Shown here piece by piece: positions 63,595 to 64,000 of a stretch of 64,000 bases of DNA. Location of the stretch: the NCBI RefSeq assembly GCF_020379485.1, contig NC_063450.1, forward strand, positions 49,008,681 through 49,072,680, written 5' to 3'. The position numbers and the translations under genes are program-made. The notes under the pieces are model-generated. The model searched no databases. It had not been told where the DNA came from and saw only the letters and a list, made by a program, of their open reading frames with translations. This DNA is from Brassica napus. Taxonomy: Eukaryota > Streptophyta > Magnoliopsida > Brassicales > Brassicaceae. The first letter of the stretch is position 1. Every line of letters starts with the position of its first letter.

Positions 63595-64000
63595 CTATAG
63601 CAAATCCTCCCTGTTCGAAGAACCTTGACCACAAGGTTCAAAGTTTGGGTACTTCTTCTGCAACTCATAAAAGAACTCCCAAGTAGCTTCCTCCTCGCCC
63701 TGATTCAGTCATTTCACCAATACCTGAGTTGCAGCTTTCCCTTGTCTTTTAACCATCTTCCGTGCAAGTATCTTCTCCGGTTGCTTGACCAAAACATCCG
63801 AAGGAAACGCTGGTAACTGAGTAGAAGTATTCACATTTCCCACTAACACCTTTAGCTGAGAAACATGGAACACTGGATGAATTAGAGATGAAGCCGGTAA
63901 CTCTAGCTTATAGGCTACTTCTCCACAACGATCAATGATCTTGTAAGGACCAAAGAACTTTGGGGAGAGCTTGTTGTTTGATCTCATGACTGTAGATTGT
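63595..64000 (-). pseudogene. Ty3/gypsy retrotransposon polyprotein, C-terminal integrase end, with a nonsense mutation
   Basis: The minus-strand frame enters from beyond the window and reads SPKFFGPYKIIDRCGEVAYK, then LIHPVFHVSQLK, the conserved C-terminal part of chromovirus-type gypsy integrases. A TGA at 63709-63711 stands where the chromodomain normally has a tryptophan; the frame continues after it with QGEEEATWEFFYELQ and a natural-looking TAG at 63595-63597. It is therefore a recently inactivated copy. The polyprotein start and left part are outside. Confidence 0.85.

Overview
This window is nuclear DNA of a crucifer, most probably a Brassica or close relative. Genes are intron-rich with GT/AG splice sites, the intergenic DNA is AT-rich and packed with transposons, and three genes match neighbours on Arabidopsis chromosome 4 as I remember them: a PAS-domain Raf-like kinase (At4g23050), IQD22 (At4g23060) and glutamate-cysteine ligase GSH1 (At4g23100). 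The CACTA ends (CACTACAAGAAAA) and the SINE families also suit Brassica. The identifications rest on recognising protein families; no database search was possible.

Layout. 1-6331: right-hand part of an autonomous-type En/Spm (CACTA) transposon with a TNP2-like transposase, a second Transposase_24-like gene, subterminal repeats and an intact right end. 9640-13102: PAS/Raf-like kinase in 14 exons. 13350-14550: two diverged 600-bp direct repeats. 18394-20940: IQD22-like calmodulin-binding gene. 21790-23145: decayed copy of the coiled-coil/membrane gene found at 31297-33330. 23690-25680: second, gutted copy of the IQD22 locus. 25679-30294: Stowaway/mariner-like and hAT-like elements, two SINEs and a 0.94-kb non-LTR retroposon. 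35498-42068: three small single-pass membrane ORFs in AT-rich DNA, with a complete minus-strand Helitron. 42636-47454: MITE, long-TIR elements, a third SINE and a Helitron end. 47690-50218: an intact-looking but strongly diverged GSH1 paralogue on the minus strand. 51742-56992: an RPA1-like pseudogene split by a complete 3.24-kb CACTA element. 57435-64000: repeat relics, a second Helitron, MITEs, an F-box-like relic and the 3' end of a Ty3/gypsy element.

The main result is that the window dates itself. Two local duplications give paired copies in which a transposon fills one copy and the other keeps the empty site. This supports a Tourist-like MITE in each IQD22 copy (each empty in the other) and the Helitron, empty in its neighbouring repeat. 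The most interesting gene is the GSH1 paralogue: its frame and splice sites are intact, yet one partner of each of the two regulatory disulfides of the plant enzyme is replaced and a conserved family motif is altered. This points to a ligase-like enzyme that has lost redox control, or to one with a changed activity.
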